From positions 1 through 6,551 of the forward strand of contig SKVI01000146.1 of NCBI GenBank assembly GCA_007129525.1: a DNA stretch of 6,551 bases, written 5' to 3'. The notes beneath the pieces are model-generated. The model made no database searches. It was given only the letters and a program-made list of their open reading frames with translations, and was not told the origin of the DNA. Shown here in pieces: positions 6,309-6,551 of the stretch. Position 1 is the first letter of the stretch; every line of letters starts with the position of its first letter. The DNA comes from Gemmatimonadota bacterium. Lineage in GTDB: Bacteria; Gemmatimonadota; Gemmatimonadetes; Longimicrobiales; Gaopeijiaceae. The translations under genes were made by a program, and so were the position numbers.

Positions 6309-6551
6309 CTATTCCACCACCACCACAGTCACCTCGATCTCGTGCTCCTCGCCGGTATTGGGATCCTGGACGTCATCCATCCCCACGACCCGGCGGCCCC
6401 GGAGGGCGATGACGCCCTCGCCGGGCTCGGGAAAGCTGACCTGAACCTGCCGGGGAAGCTCACCCAGGAGAAGCGCACAGGGGGCCTCGGGGGGACCCTC
6501 CATGCGATCCCAGGCAGTGACTCGCACGTGATTCCCCTCGGCGCTCACCTC
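6309..6551 (-). CDS. Hypothetical protein, 3' part of a reading frame reaching the window edge
   Basis: An open frame ends at a TAG at 6311-6309 and stays open to the edge. A GTG at 6548-6546 could be its start, giving 79 aa, but any ribosome binding site would lie outside the window, so the gene may be longer and only its C terminus visible. I do not recognise the family. The visible part is acidic, has one Cys, alternates short hydrophobic stretches with Pro/Gly turns (beta-rich appearance) and ends in a VTVVVVE strand. It has no helix-rich or membrane segment. Its stop is 3 bp from the M28 stop on the opposite strand. That fit, and the codon pattern matching its neighbours, favour a real gene. 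Confidence 0.55.
   Translation of the reverse strand, partial: EVSAEGNHVRVTAWDRMEGPPEAPCALLLGELPRQVQVSFPEPGEGVIALRGRRVVGMDDVQDPNTGEEHEIEVTVVVVE

Overview
The window is a high-GC stretch of bacterial chromosome (roughly two thirds G+C by eye). It encodes five recognisable proteins plus the 3' part of a sixth reading frame. A Gram-negative cell is suggested by a lipoprotein nucleotidase, a secreted protein with a TonB-receptor-plug-like domain, and phosphatidylserine decarboxylase. From memory, short secreted proteins that combine a carboxypeptidase-regulatory-like domain with a plug domain, and end near an (I/V)VxWT motif, are very common in Gemmatimonadota. That phylum is my best guess for the host (moderate-to-low confidence; no search was possible).

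Layout. 1-243: no gene I can support, but three short inverted repeats downstream of psd. 244-1892, minus strand: a two-gene operon of a DJ-1/PfpI-family enzyme (1149-1892) followed by phosphatidylserine decarboxylase (244-1152). The two are joined by a GTGA stop/start overlap. The 5' end of the DJ-1/PfpI gene carries four copies of an 18-bp tandem repeat encoding a Pro-rich tail. 1893-2012: divergent intergenic region. 2013-3659, plus: lipoprotein 5'-nucleotidase/metallophosphatase. 3656-4498, minus: secreted carboxypeptidase-regulatory-like plus plug-like protein, whose stop codon overlaps that of the nucleotidase. 4499-4766: second divergent intergenic region, with a strong Shine-Dalgarno on each side, a perfect 7-bp hairpin and a T7 tract. 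4767-6305, plus: secreted M28-family metallopeptidase with a PA-like insert. 6309-6551, minus: C-terminal part of an unrecognised reading frame that runs to the window edge, 3 bp from the M28 stop.

How the genes fit together. The nucleotidase and the M28 peptidase are both predicted to act outside the cytoplasm, where they would release nucleosides/phosphate and amino acids from extracellular material. The plug-like protein is also an envelope protein, so the centre and right of the window look like nutrient-acquisition or envelope functions. The left operon belongs to phospholipid synthesis (phosphatidylethanolamine formation) plus a cytoplasmic DJ-1/PfpI enzyme of unknown substrate. I found no mobile element, CRISPR array, RNA gene, or clear novel multi-gene system. 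The most unusual details are the minisatellite-encoded N-terminal tail, the tightly overlapping convergent gene ends, and the barrel-less plug protein with a C-terminal hydrophobic segment.
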